DNA from: Monomorium pharaonis
Lineage: Eukaryota > Arthropoda > Insecta > Hymenoptera > Formicidae
Length of the DNA: 64,000 nucleotides
NCBI RefSeq assembly: GCF_013373865.1
Contig: NC_050471.1
Coordinates: 14,202,983 to 14,266,982 of the forward strand
Direction: 5' to 3'
Shown here one piece after another: positions 33,401-43,233 of this stretch (its first letter is position 1; each line of letters begins with the position of its first letter). Under the pieces are notes generated by a model. The model was not told where the DNA came from, searched no databases, and worked only from the letters and a program-made list of their open reading frames with translations. The position numbers and the translations under genes are program-made.

Positions 33401-35681
33401 GGACTCCGTGATGCGGAAGATAGTAGACGTGTGTCGGTTCAGGTGTTGAGTTGGAGATTTGTCTCATATGGTCCAAACGTTGATATTCCGTCATGAACTC
33501 ATGGTACATGCGAGCGTATTGTGAATCATTCAAAAATCGTCTCATTAACTTGTCACAAAGAAGAGTTGCCTTATGCTTGGACGCACCCAAATTATCAGAC
33601 GGATATTTGAAGGGAAGCCTGACTATATATCTTCCTTGTTCGTCTCGTGCGTGAGTGGAAAGAAAATGAGCCTCACATTCTTGTTCGTCTGTGGTTAACG
33701 ATGTATTGTGATTAACGGGTACGGACTCCAGTTCCCAGAACTTATGGACCAGAGTAGAAAGTTCGTCGTCTAGTGATACACCACAACTCTGCCTAGATAA
33801 TGTAGAACTCTCGTTCGTAGTTGGGCCGAGAACAATCCAGCCTAAGGTTGTGTATTGTGCTATGGGCGCATCTGCCGGACCTTTAACGAGTCCTTCTAGC
33901 AAAATATTAGTATAGACGTCGGCTCCTAACAGCATCTCGATTGGTCCCGGAGTTGAAAAGTGAGTGTCTGCAAGTTGAAGACCTTCTAAATGAGCCCACG
34001 ACTTACTAGTCAGATTGGTGGAAGGTATTTGTGAAGTGATGTTTGTTAAGATGTAAGCAAATATAGTGGCTTCGTAGTTAGATCGAAAATGTGGTTTGAT
34101 TTTCAGTTGGACCATTCCCTTGGTTTTTTGAGAAGACTGCGCTCCAACTCCCGTCAACAATACCACTGATCGAAGGCGGTCTAACTTTAATCGTCGTACT
34201 AGACGTTCTGAAATTAAGGAAGTTTCTGAACCCGGATCTATGAGTGCTCTTGTCTTGATGACATTTCCTCTTGGAGAGCTGACATGCAATCTGGCTGTGG
34301 CTAATAATACTTGATGCCTACTATAAGGCAAAGGCGAATGAGAAAAAAATACCTGTGCCTCCGTTGATTTATCCATCGACTCGGTAGTTTCATCTAAATT
34401 CTGTTTAGAGGTAGCCGCCTGAGACATTTCCAAATGGATGGAAGTGTGATGTTTTTTGCCACATCGTTGACATCTTCTAGTTGTAGTACAGTTGGATACT
34501 CGATGTAGTCCTAAACAGTTAAAACACAACTGGTGTTTGCTAATAAGAGCGAGTTTCTGATTCCGAGTCTTTGATGAGAATTGGCTGCATGCGGCAGTAT
34601 GGTGTTGTTCGGAACAGATTGAACACGTGTAGCTGGTGTTATTGGGGACTTCCTTCTCCTTTCCTTGAAAATGTGACTTGACCACGAGCGGCCGTAATTT
34701 ATTGCTAAGCTTTTCAGCTCTAGAACGTTCAAAGGATCGGAGGGCTCTAAGGCGAGCGATCAAAAACTCGTCGAGTTGTGCCCAAGTCGGTGGTTCTTGT
34801 AGGGAGCCTAGATGGAGCTCCCACGCTTTAGCTGATTCCGGATCTAAGCATTGTGTAACGATGAAAACTAGAAAATCGTCCCATTTATCTATGGGCCGTT
34901 GTAAGGCCTCTAAGGATCTGTAAATTTCCAAAAGATTTGTATACAACTGCTCCAGTTCTGCACCCGACTCCTTTGTCATTTTCTTGAGATTCATTAATGA
35001 ATGCAGTTCGGCGTCGACCAATAATCTTTTATTCTCATAAAATGAAATTAAAGCCTCCCAGGATCTTTGAAAGTTGGCTGCGGTGAGTGCAGTATTTTTC
35101 AGCAAGGATGCGGCGGACCCTCCTATGCTGCTCTTCAAATATTGCAGCTTTTCTACCGCCGAAAGCGATGGATTCGTGACCACCAGTGCCTGAAATAACT
35201 CCCTGAAGGATAACCAATCCGAATAGTTCCCAGTGAACCGAGGAAGGTCAACCCGAGGTAGTCGCACCTGATGCGAACATGACGGAAAGACTGTCGGTGT
35301 TGAATGCGATGTAGAATGAGTAGGGAGAACGGAGATCATTTCATTGTCGTTTCCGTGACCGACGTCGAGCATTGCGTGTATTTTCTCCAAGGCCGAAAGA
35401 TAGCTCTCTCGCGTAACGATATATAAATTGTCCTTAAAATAGGAATGATTTGTCACCTTTAGTTTATCCTCTGGTGACAACTCACGTATGGCAAGGCCCA
35501 AGGCCTCATGGACAGTGGAAAATTTATGCCACTCTTCCTTCATTGCGTCGAGTCTTGTAGTTACTCGATGAGAGGTTAGAGTATGGGAGTCAACCCGGAT
35601 CAGGTTGTCGTAAGTGGTAGAAATAATATTCATCAGCTCGAGCTGCTTTTCGATTCGAGCCTCGACATGTGAAAGCCTCAT
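30417..35681 (-). CDS. BEL/Pao Gag-Pol polyprotein, 1,754 residues
   Basis: An unbroken frame encodes, in order: a helical Gag start; a DUF1759-type Gag core around residues 140-290 (LPRVDLPRFTGNYSDWL); zinc knuckles at about 345-415 (CSICSEQHHTAAC, CFNCLGLHRVSNC); an aspartic protease with DPGSE near 480; a Pao reverse transcriptase with RYVDDLFGG near 890; an RNase H region (FCDASLKATAAVV); an integrase zinc domain (LHGGTQL, CIICTRSR); the integrase core with Asp in DYAGP near 1445, Asp in SDCGTN near 1513 and Glu in GGKWEA near 1560; and a DUF5641-like tail (WPLGRVIRVHPGPDG). All expected catalytic residues are present, so the protein looks functional. It stands alone between its LTRs with no env-like frame. 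Confidence 0.95.
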   Translation of the reverse strand: MRLSHVEARIEKQLELMNIISTTYDNLIRVDSHTLTSHRVTTRLDAMKEEWHKFSTVHEALGLAIRELSPEDKLKVTNHSYFKDNLYIVTRESYLSALEKIHAMLDVGHGNDNEMISVLPTHSTSHSTPTVFPSCSHQVRLPRVDLPRFTGNYSDWLSFRELFQALVVTNPSLSAVEKLQYLKSSIGGSAASLLKNTALTAANFQRSWEALISFYENKRLLVDAELHSLMNLKKMTKESGAELEQLYTNLLEIYRSLEALQRPIDKWDDFLVFIVTQCLDPESAKAWELHLGSLQEPPTWAQLDEFLIARLRALRSFERSRAEKLSNKLRPLVVKSHFQGKEKEVPNNTSYTCSICSEQHHTAACSQFSSKTRNQKLALISKHQLCFNCLGLHRVSNCTTTRRCQRCGKKHHTSIHLEMSQAATSKQNLDETTESMDKSTEAQVFFSHSPLPYSRHQVLLATARLHVSSPRGNVIKTRALIDPGSETSLISERLVRRLKLDRLRSVVLLTGVGAQSSQKTKGMVQLKIKPHFRSNYEATIFAYILTNITSQIPSTNLTSKSWAHLEGLQLADTHFSTPGPIEMLLGADVYTNILLEGLVKGPADAPIAQYTTLGWIVLGPTTNESSTLSRQSCGVSLDDELSTLVHKFWELESVPVNHNTSLTTDEQECEAHFLSTHARDEQGRYIVRLPFKYPSDNLGASKHKATLLCDKLMRRFLNDSQYARMYHEFMTEYQRLDHMRQISNSTPEPTHVYYLPHHGVRKETSLTTKLRVVFNGSSSTTSGRSLNDLLHSGAKLQVNIFDVLIWFRQHHFVFSADIEKMFRQIRIHPEDSKYQRIIWFNEHGHFTTYELTTVTYGLVCAPFLALRVLQQLTEDEGDHYPQATATMRRGRYVDDLFGGADDLAQAQAIVQQLSQLCMAGGFPLKKWISNDPMILSSIPKEDRLDSSNVHIDDNLIVHSLGLLWHPARDSFQFRIDSIPMNTVTKRIMLSTIAKIFDPLGFITPVVIVAKILLQSLWTLKVDWDQALPPSIVEQWTNFATSCRDVPGLEFPRWLSTTTSSTMELHGFCDASLKATAAVVFSRSKGSDGKISTQLICSKAKVAPMKRHTIPRLELSGAVLLTKLILQILKVIDKSTIRIYLWTDSSITLLWITNHPSRWKDFVHNRVCFIQESLPNATWNFVPGIENPADLATRGLSPRQLSATKLWWRGPPWLSQPHDLWPSTLPGELGEADIEERPHKISTVQVRGPQTWALLERYSSLIKLLRITAMCLRAKARFKKEDTKSYTIPISPMELKHAKEYWTREVQRCSFPHELLLISSGKALSKTSPLIRMTPYLDSLGILRVGGRLHSASLPENAKHPAILPKDSIFTSLVIRDAHLRSLHGGTQLTTSFVREEFWIVGGRASIRRHIWRCIICTRSRQDRAKQLMGQLPTTRVTPARPFLHAGVDYAGPLTIKTWKGKNARTYKGYVALFVCFASSAVHLELVTDYTADAFLAAYKRFSGRRGLCATLTSDCGTNLKGADTQLQNLLTEACDESQRLASLLAKDGTEWRFNPPSAPHFGGKWEAAVKSMKFHLKRVIGDTLLTYEEMTTLLTQIEAVLNSRPLCPLTDDPDDLAALTPGHFLMGCAPAVIPEPSLEYEKLSRLSRWQLLRQLLDSFWSRWSSEYLHRHHAIYKWNKVTPSIQEGAMVLVVDERYPPTKWPLGRVIRVHPGPDGLTRVVTVKTQLSELKRPVTKLCLLPTEADSASLFVNQG

Positions 35682-35694
35682 GTTGTGGATGCGT

Positions 35695-35714
35695 GTATCC
35701 GGCTCGAAGGACCA
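35695..35714 (-). promoter_or_regulatory. BEL primer-binding site
   Basis: Read on the minus strand, two bases after the 5' LTR, TGGTCCTTCGAGCCGGATAC begins with the TGG complementary to a tRNA 3' CCA. The matching tRNA was not determined. Confidence 0.75.
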
Positions 35715-35716
35715 AA

Positions 35717-36368
35717 TGTTTAAAAACTAGAGTTCCGTACTCACGGAGTTAACACTCATAACTGTCCTACAAATTTAACAAGCAGGTTACACAAAGGAAT
35801 TACGTACAAAGAGAAATAAAGAAACAGTCTTATTTTATTTTAATGCAATTAATGACATTGTATATTACATAATAGGAGAAACGAAAGAAAAGAAAAAAAA
35901 AAAAAGGGGGGGGGTGAGCGCACTTGGTCCCTATGACCAAACAAAGTAGTGAGCACAAGGTCCCTCTGACCACTCGCCAGTTTCTATCTCTCTTGTAAGT
36001 CCCATTGACTACGAGAGGGATGTTGTCATTGATAGACAGAGAGGTTACCTTTTAGACCAAATGCTACGGACTACCGCCCCTGTGGCGATTGCGTCCTCCA
36101 ATCGTCAATGATGACTATCGCCCCTGTGGCGATTGCGTTCTCCTCTGTCTTTCAAAACTTTATGGGCCCAATGCCCAGTTTAGAATTAGAATTAGATTTT
36201 TCAAACGCCGAGTCTCCTTCCTTCTGCTTCCGACGCTACACAACACACACCACCCCTCCTCTCTTACCCACGCGCGCCACGCCTCCTAGCGCCCTGCTTG
36301 CTTTTTACTCGCACTCACTAGTGCTTTAATTTGTCCGCTAGTGAGCGGGCAAGCGGGCTTTTCAAACA
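35717..36368 (-). repeat. BEL 5' LTR
   Basis: 652 bases, almost identical to the copy at 29751-30401. As the 5' LTR of a minus-strand element it carries the promoter. Confidence 0.92.
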
Positions 36369-36963
36369 GACAGCCACTTTTACAACACGAAGTAAGCGCA
36401 GCGAGCGAACCAATCGACATGTGAGCTCGCGCTCGCCCGCACGGTTTCATTGGTCAATACCGTGTACACGGTCGCGCGAGCTGCGGGCACGAGCAGAGTT
36501 TGTATACCATAGCCTTTACTTCGACATAATCATGCTACCAATATTTGCTTGTAACGTCGCTAAGCAAACAATCGCGCCTAACAATGTTGAGGAATGTTAA
36601 TCCTCAGAAGTGATTATCGCGTACTTGCAAAATAAGCAGTCTTTCGTTTTTATATGTAACGGTAAATATCGGCACCGCTTCTTATGCTCCAAAGGTAAAT
36701 GCGGGGTCTCCTTAATCTTACAAATCACCGGCTGGCCCCGCTATGTAACATTGTAAGATAGAACAAAAATTTTAAATTTGTCATCGAATTCTGATTAACG
36801 TAAGTCGCATGTCAATTTTATTGTCCTAATTTGTCAAGTAATCGCGAATGTGCATAGCTGCCATCGCCACGAGTGTTGGCGCAGTGCAGTGAGACGCGAG
36901 GGCGGCGAAGCACAGGCAGCAGCACCGCTTCTCCTTCTTCCCCCCGCCGCCGGCAGCCAATTT
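36369..36963. other. Flank between BEL and Gypsy-1, with a short broken Cys-containing frame
   Basis: This piece starts with the BEL target duplication and holds the right inverted-repeat arm (36405-36520). From an ATG near 36534 a plus-strand frame of about 74 codons, broken by one TAA, contains FVFICNGKYRHRFLC and GKCGVSLIL, a zinc-finger-like look. I do not recognise it. GC-rich sequence at 36880-36960 meets the Gypsy fragment. Confidence 0.35.
36405..36520. repeat. Right arm of the inverted repeat flanking BEL
   Basis: Contains GAGCTCGCGCTCGCCCGCACGG, TTTCATTGGTCAATACCG and GCACGAGCAGAGTTTGTATA, the inverse of the block at 29428-29545 with scattered mismatches and small gaps. Confidence 0.6.
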
Positions 36964-37314
36964 GAGAATGGTGCGTTTACCGCCGTAAAAATGATGGGTA
37001 TACGCTTTTCATCTAGAGTTTTCTTAAATTCCTTGGAATTTATACCCGGATATTGATCCGTTAAGATCATACCATTCATTGTTTTGTGTCACATTCTCTA
37101 TTAATTTTATAAAATCATTCGAATTCTGAGTCTTTGATGTCAAAATATAAACATATCGTGTGAAGTGATCTACCAGAAGGTGTAAATATTTTTTTGTAGA
37201 CCGTAAACCTCCAAATCCTCCGACTGTATCTATAGAAACTGTTTCGAAAGGTTTAGTGGCAGGGCCTAAATGAGACATTAGTCCAATTTTTTCTGTTCCT
37301 CTTGATTTAATCTT
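36964..37314 (-). pseudogene. Gypsy-1 integrase, downstream part
   Basis: The frame continues directly from the Copia insertion point and reads VSIDTVGGFGG (first catalytic Asp), then HLLVDHFTRYVYI, and after a shift near 37050 LTDQYPGINSKEFKK (second Asp). It stops at APFSN just before the third catalytic residue is expected, at the junction with unrelated sequence at 36964. Confidence 0.8.
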
Positions 37315-37341
37315 TGTTGGGGTTTCGGTTGGAAAAATAAC
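37315..37341 (-). repeat. Copia-1 3' LTR, outer 27 bases
   Basis: TGTTGGGGTTTCGGTTGG matches the 5' LTR start at 47839. It ends at the Merlin insertion with the 8-base AAAATAAC (37334-37341) that is repeated at 40214-40221. Confidence 0.9.
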
Positions 37342-38006
37342 GGGTGTACTTCCGAAAAGCCCGTACCTCCGATTTTTTTTATACTCTGGATTCTTACGTA
37401 TTTCGACGTGCTGATTACGAATATAATAGTGAAAATTGGTGCAAATTTGATTTTCATGGCGAAAACCTTGAAAAAACCATAAAAATTATGGTTTTTTTCA
37501 TTTATCTCCGTAAATAATGAAAATTTTGAAAAATACTTCAGATAAAAGTTATAGATCTCATCGAAATACACATTTTATGTTCTATTGATTTTCGCTGTAA
37601 AAACAATAGTTTTTGAGAAAAACGACGTTAAATGTTCAAAACTTTATATAACTCATGTAACACAATTCGAGTTTTATTAGTTAATTTTATTAGTTAATAC
37701 TGGAAGGAAGTGAGCTTTGCTCATGTGTTTTCTGTACCATTGGAATTTTCCATGCGAAGCATGATCCACCCATTTTTAGGTGTGGTATAAGTTTTTGACC
37801 ATCACTAGCACCAAAATGGTCTTGATAGTGGGGAGGGGACGGTGTCCGCATACAGTAATGGTTTGTGACTTTCCACGCGGAGCTCCCTACTCCGGCTAAC
37901 CTCCACTTTCAGCCATCTGAGGCCCCTACCCGGAGCGGGGGCGTAGCCCCCGCGGAGGGGGGCCGACTACTTCCACCTAGTAAATTCTGCCACCTGCGAG
38001 TGAGAG

Positions 38007-38014
38007 TATAAAAA
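38007..38014 (+). promoter_or_regulatory. TATA-like box upstream of the Merlin transposase
   Basis: TATAAAAATA lies about 175 bases before the transposase ATG, after a GC-rich block with short inverted words (GGGGGCGTAGCCCCC). The position suits a core promoter. Confidence 0.5.
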
Positions 38015-38182
38015 TAAACTGGGAGTAGTTGACCTCTTTCTCTTTTCCACGCATAGCGAGATCCACTCACACTCTCCCCCTGCCTCGGGGCGCTGCTAGA
38101 TCCGCTTGTATGAGCGGACTGTATACGTATAATTATTAGAGTGTTGAAACTCTTTGTATTATCTTTTTAAGTAGCTGATAAA

Positions 38183-39115
38183 ATGGATATAAAATATAAT
38201 TTATTTAGTTTAAGTTCTGTTTTATCAACTAGAGAAAAAACTCTTCAGTGGTTGCGAGATGTGGGTCTTATTCCAACTGAAAGGTATTGTCCGAAACACA
38301 AAAAGAAAATGACTTTATATGAATCCCGTCTGTGTTGCGGAGAATTTATTTGCCAAAAAAAAGGTAAATATAACCATTCTGTAACCGTTGCAGAAAACAC
38401 CTGGTTTAAAAGATGTCATACTTCGCCGATGACTTGTGTACTTATTACATACTGTTTTTCTGTAAATTTTACTTTTGAGCAAACTTTACGAGAAAGCAGT
38501 GTAGTTGAAGGAGAGATTGTATCTTCTGAAACTGTCGCCGACCGATTTTCATTTTGTCGAGAAGTATGTTTGTTAAGTCTGGACCAAGAATTTGATCAGG
38601 AAAGAAAAATTGGAGGTAATGGGATTGTCGTGGAGATTGACGAATGCAAAATCGGTCGACGAAAGTATCAAAGAGGTCGTGTAGTTGAAGGATCTTGGAT
38701 TCTTGGAATGATCGAGCGAGGACATGCTGAAAATTATCGGCTTGAAATTTGTCCCGAAAATAAAAGAGATAGTAGTACTTTAATAAATTTAATAAAAAAA
38801 CATGTGGCTATTGGGACAACAATCCATACTGACTGCTGGAAGGGATATCTCGATTTGAAACTTCATGGATATCAGCATGCTACAGCCAATCACTCTGAAG
38901 AGTTCGTAAACAGCCAGACTGGAGCACACACTCAGAATATTGAGTCATCATGGAATTATATGCGTCGTTTCTTAAGTCGCGGTGGTGTGCATAAAGATAA
39001 TTTAGCTGATCATCTTTCAGAGTTTTTATGGCGGCGTCGTGTGAAAAAATTAAAACGTGATCCTTTCGAACAATTAATCACGGATATTAGAACCGTTTAT
39101 CCTGGGACATTATGA
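38183..39115 (+). CDS. Merlin transposase (IS1595/ISXO2-like DDE), 310 residues
   Basis: A complete frame starts at 38183 after an A/T-rich leader. The N-terminal third has a Cys/His set (YCPKHKKK, SRLCCGEFIC) like the ribbon finger of this family. The catalytic core shows VVEIDECKIGRRKYQRGR (first Asp), TTIHTDCWKGY (second Asp) and QNIESSWNYMRRFLSRGG (third acidic residue, Glu), all conserved. The C-terminal FLWRRR is typical. The length equals the family norm and no breaks are seen, so activity is plausible. It is the only gene of the element and cuts at the long terminal inverted repeats. Confidence 0.95.
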   Translation: MDIKYNLFSLSSVLSTREKTLQWLRDVGLIPTERYCPKHKKKMTLYESRLCCGEFICQKKGKYNHSVTVAENTWFKRCHTSPMTCVLITYCFSVNFTFEQTLRESSVVEGEIVSSETVADRFSFCREVCLLSLDQEFDQERKIGGNGIVVEIDECKIGRRKYQRGRVVEGSWILGMIERGHAENYRLEICPENKRDSSTLINLIKKHVAIGTTIHTDCWKGYLDLKLHGYQHATANHSEEFVNSQTGAHTQNIESSWNYMRRFLSRGGVHKDNLADHLSEFLWRRRVKKLKRDPFEQLITDIRTVYPGTL

Positions 39116-39854
39116 ATTTATTATTGATTTATCAGTGCAGAGCTTAACATTTTTTATTTTATCAAACAAATACCTTTATTTTTTAATTTTCATGCGGTAA
39201 TTTCGCTTTATTTTGTTTTTTTTTTTGTTGCAAACTATTTTTTAGTTTTTATGATATTGTTTTTTCGTTTTTTAGAACAAACAGGTTTATTTTTCAGTTT
39301 ATATGAGGTTGTTTCACTTGTTCTATAACGAATAGTTGTTTAACTTAATATTTAAGTTTAGGTTTAGATTTAGGTTAGGTTAGTACTGTACCACTTGTAC
39401 TGTACCACATGGGTTTCTACCACATTATTATCGTATTATCTAAATAGTAACATAAAAATGGTTGGGTTAGAGTTAGGAAAAAAATGGGAAGGGGGTGCAG
39501 GGGGAGGGGCGCCCACGTGTTCTCTGCACAACTCTTTGCGAATGTGTACACGTTGCAATGTGTACATAGGTTTGCGACTTTCTTCGCTAAACGAGATGTT
39601 CGTAAAAATACGTTCAATTCACTGTTCAGTTGTATGAATTTTGTTTTATTTAAATATGCAGAAAAACGTGCATTTAAAAGCACAAATAGTTCAATGCAAA
39701 GTATTATCCGTTTTAAGCAAAAATATTTATAAGACTTTTTTTGTTAATAACTTTTTAATAAATCGCGTCCGACGGCTAAAATGTTTTAAAGGTCACTCAG
39801 GAGGGTAACCTTGACAACATTTGTCAAGGTCAAGGGGCTGGGTCCCGTAAAGTG
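39116..39854. other. Merlin 3' internal sequence
   Basis: AT-rich, with T-runs and short frames on both strands that look like chance. A TTAGGTTAGGTTAG stretch near 39370 resembles the insect telomere unit but has too few copies to mean anything. Confidence 0.4.
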
Positions 39855-40221
39855 AATAATTACCATAAAATTAACTAATAAAACTTGAATTGTGTTAGAT
39901 GAGTTATATGAAGTTTTTAACATTTAACGTCGTTTTTCTCAAAAACTATTGTTTTTACGGCAAAAATTAATAGAACATAAAATGTGTATTTCGATGAGAT
40001 CTATAACTTTTATCTAAAGTATTTTTCAAAATTCTCATTATTTAGGGAAATAAATAGAAAAAACCATGATTTTTATGGTTTTTTCAAGGTTTTCGCCATG
40101 AAAATCAAATTTGCGCCAATTTTCACTATCATATTCGTAATCAGCACGTCGAAATACGTAAGAATCCAGAGTATAAAAAAAATCGGTGGTATGGGCTTTT
40201 CGGAAGTTTATCCAAAATAAC

Positions 40222-40400
40222 CAGCAGAGTTTATTCGTTTTCCAAAGATTTTTATTTAAGAAGTTCGTCACCCCCTCTTCTCTTTGGTACTATACAGCAC
40301 ATCTACCACCACCATACGCGCCTAGGCCCAAAAGGGAAGAGAGAGCGAACGCGCAACCGCACTTGTAAATGCTAGGCGCCAATATATGAATATTCCAACA
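40222..40400 (-). repeat. Copia-1 3' LTR, inner part
   Basis: Continues the 5' LTR sequence (CAGCAGAGTTTATTCG ... ATTCCAACA). A purine tract (GGGAGGGAG on the minus strand, 40401-40409) directly precedes it as polypurine tract. Confidence 0.9.
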
Positions 40401-40502
40401 CTCCCTCCCGTCGAACATTTACATGTGGTACATAAACTTATAGCTTAATTATAGTTTTACATGAATAGTGAGTATCGTTAATGAAACGTAGGTTGGTTCC
40501 AG

Positions 40503-40534
<32 letters not shown>

Positions 40535-40639
40535 CGTTCTTTTCTGTACCTGTAACAGATTAAGGTTTTCGTATTATTTGGATTTGGGATGTGTCGATGG
40601 ACAGGCAAGGTTTATAATTTTCTACAAGTTTTTTTTTTT

Positions 40640-43233
40640 TTATTGTTCGTTCATAATCTTTTTCGTTAAATATTTGTATCTTTCGAATGCTAATGGTTTC
40701 GTAAAAATGTCGGCTATTTGTTCTTTTGTTGAGATCCATCCGACTTTTATTAGTTTTCGTTCAACGCATTCTTTGACGTAGTGTTCTCGTACTTCCGTCA
40801 TATGTCTAAGTTTACTGCCTTCACTTATTTTCGTACTGGCTTCAGCGGCTTTATTATCGCACCAGAGCTGCATTGGGCAAGGACTCTTGTACAGTATCCG
40901 TTTTAATGATTGACTCATTGCAACAAGCTCCTTGCAAGCCTCACTCATTGCAACGTATTCTGCTTGACATGTCGAAAGGGCTACATAGTTTTGTTTATGC
41001 GTCTTCCAGGATATCGTATCTCCGTATAATTGTATTATGTACCCGCTAGTGGTGACTGAGCCTTTGCAGTCGGCAAAGCTAGCATCTGAAAATGCCTGCA
41101 GATCGTTTCGTTTCGCCGTGTAGCTCAGGCCCAACTTTTTCGTTCCCTTCAGATATCGAAAGATTCGTATTATCATTTTCCAATCTTGTTCTGTGGGATT
41201 TATTTGGTGCCTGCTTACCACATTCACTGCAAATGCTATATCTGGGCGAGTTGCACCCGCCAAATACCTACTGCCTCTCTATATGGTACATTCGTTAATG
41301 TTTTGGTCTCGTTTAAGATATTCTCTTCGTAGGATTCTTCTCGTAATTTTCTTTCTCGGTTCGCTACTTGATTTGTTATCATTGGAGTTCGTTGGGGGTG
41401 CATTTCTTCTATTCCAAATCGTTTAAGGATTTTATCTATATATTTTTCTTGTACAATCGTTATATGTTTGTTTTCTTTATCTCGTTTGATCGTCATTCCG
41501 AGGAACTCTTGAGGTTCTCCCAGATCATTAATTTTGAATACGTTCATTAATGTGTGTTTAACTTCGTTTTGTTTTCGTTTGTCATTACTCGCAATAATTA
41601 TATCGTCTACGTATAATACTAAAATCAGAAAGTGTAATCCCTCTCTCCAGGTAAACAAACATGGTTCGTTGTCGTCGTTCGTTAAGCCGGTGTTCAAGGC
41701 AACTTCAGTAAATCGTTTATTCCACTTTTTCGGACTAATCCGCAAACCATACAGTGCTCGTTCAATTTTACATACTTTCGTTTGTCTTAATAGCTCTGAA
41801 TTTGGAATTCCTTCTGGGATTTCCATGTAAATTTCTTCGTCAATTTTCCCGTTTAGGAAGGCAGTTTTCACGTCCAGTTGGCAAGTGTCTAGATCGTACT
41901 GATTAATAATGGCAAATACGGCTCTGACCAATGGCAGTCTGGATACGGGAGCGTATGTTTCTCTTAAATCGTACTTATTTCGGTCTTTGAAACCTCAAAT
42001 AACTAAGCGCGCTTTATACTTCTCACTACCATCTATGTTCGTTTTCCTTTTCATTACCCATTTGAAATCAATGATATTAGGTTTTCGTCCATTTTCCGTT
42101 ACTTGCGGTCGATCCACTATTTTCCAAACTTCGTTTTCGTTCATTGATTTTAATTCTTCGTTAATTGCGCTTTGCCACTCCTTTCGTTCATTTGTTTTCA
42201 TCGCATCTTAAGATACAGGATCTTCGTTAACATGTGCCAGATGCGCATGAAATATTTCATCTTTCGTTTTGTCGAGTTCGTTCTGGTTTTCGTGGTTTTC
42301 GTTCAAATCAAGGATTATTTGAGTTATGTCATTGGTAATGTGACTTAAGTGTGTGAAGCTTGTATCTTTAATAGCCTTTTCGTTCTTCTGACTACGCAAG
42401 ATTCGATCGCTCGAAATTTGTTTCATTTTCCTTTTTGTTGCTTCATTTGCCTCATCCAATTTATTTTCGTTTGAATTATTTACATTTTGCTTTCTTGGTC
42501 TACCTCTTTTCCGTTTGGCCCATTCTCCCTCCGGTTTTATTGTTTCGTTCTTCTTTTCGTTAGTTCCTATCTTTTCTTTTTCAAATTCTAGAAACCATTT
42601 GTCTTTGTCTACTTCATCTTCTACATTTGGCCAATATTTGATATCGTTTCTTTTGTATTTGTCACCATATACTAATTTTTCATTAAAATGTGCGTGTCTA
42701 CTTTCATAATATTTTCCTTCTTCGGGCTTTAAGAATTGATATCCTGAGGGTGTGTAGCCTACCAGAATTACTCTTCGTCCTTCAAAACTAAATTTCGGTC
42801 CAGTTTTTCTTTGAACTTTGATATACGCAAGACATCCGAATCGTTTTATTTGGTTTATATCAAACTTATAGTTTGGAGCAAATTTTTGCAATGGAATCGT
42901 CATATTGTTAGATTTATGGGGAGTTCGATTGTATGCATATACGGCAGCAGTAACGGCCAAATCCCACATGTTTTCGGGGAGTCTCGAATCGTACATATAG
43001 GTTCTTATCTTCTTTTGAATCGTCTGATTAAATCGTTCGGACACTCCATTTTGCTCAGGAGTATAAGGGCTTGCAAACTGATTTTCAGCTCCTAGTTTGT
43101 TCAAAACTTCTACAGTATAGCCTCCTGTATACTCAGTTCCTTGGTCAGATCGGAGATAGCAAACTTTTGCATCTCGACCTAACAGGTTTCGTGCGCTTCT
43201 TACAAACATTCGAAACAGTATCCTACTTTGCAT
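40640..43233 (-). pseudogene. Copia-1 integrase end, reverse transcriptase and RNase H
   Basis: The minus strand encodes the integrase core (YLRSDQGTEYTGG, SPYTPEQNGVSERFNQ), a charged linker, RT (WVMKRKTNIDGSEKYKARLV, QLDVKTAFLNG, LYVDDIIIAS with both catalytic Asp) and Copia RNase H (GYIIQLYGDTISWKTHKQ, LWCDNKAAE, HYVKECVE). Breaks: TAA at 42208-42210, TGA at 41995-41997 in the RT, and a frameshift near 41255 before RNase H. These rule out a functional Pol from this copy, though each domain is well preserved. Confidence 0.9.

Larger units (their letters stand above)
29751..36368 (-). mobile_element. BEL/Pao LTR retrotransposon, apparently intact
   Basis: The 6.6-kb element has two almost identical LTRs (29751-30401 and 35717-36368), a primer-binding site, a polypurine tract and one uninterrupted polyprotein frame. 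GACAG flanks both ends (29746-29750, 36369-36373), a 5-bp target-site duplication. The few LTR differences seen are one T/C change (GAGTTTCC versus GAGTCTCC) and homopolymer length, so insertion was recent. Confidence 0.93.
37342..40213 (+). mobile_element. Merlin DNA transposon, intact
   Basis: The 2,872-bp element has long terminal inverted repeats (about 350 bp: 37342-37696 and 39855-40213, sharing ACTTCCGAAAAGCCC, TTTTTTTATACTCTGGATTC and CGTCGTTTTTCTCAAAAACTA). It is flanked by an 8-bp duplication, AAAATAAC, as expected for Merlin. It encodes one uninterrupted IS1595/ISXO2-like transposase. Confidence 0.93.

Noticed and set aside
39365..39382. Telomeric TTAGG repeats
   Set aside because: Only two or three imperfect units in an AT-rich Merlin interior.
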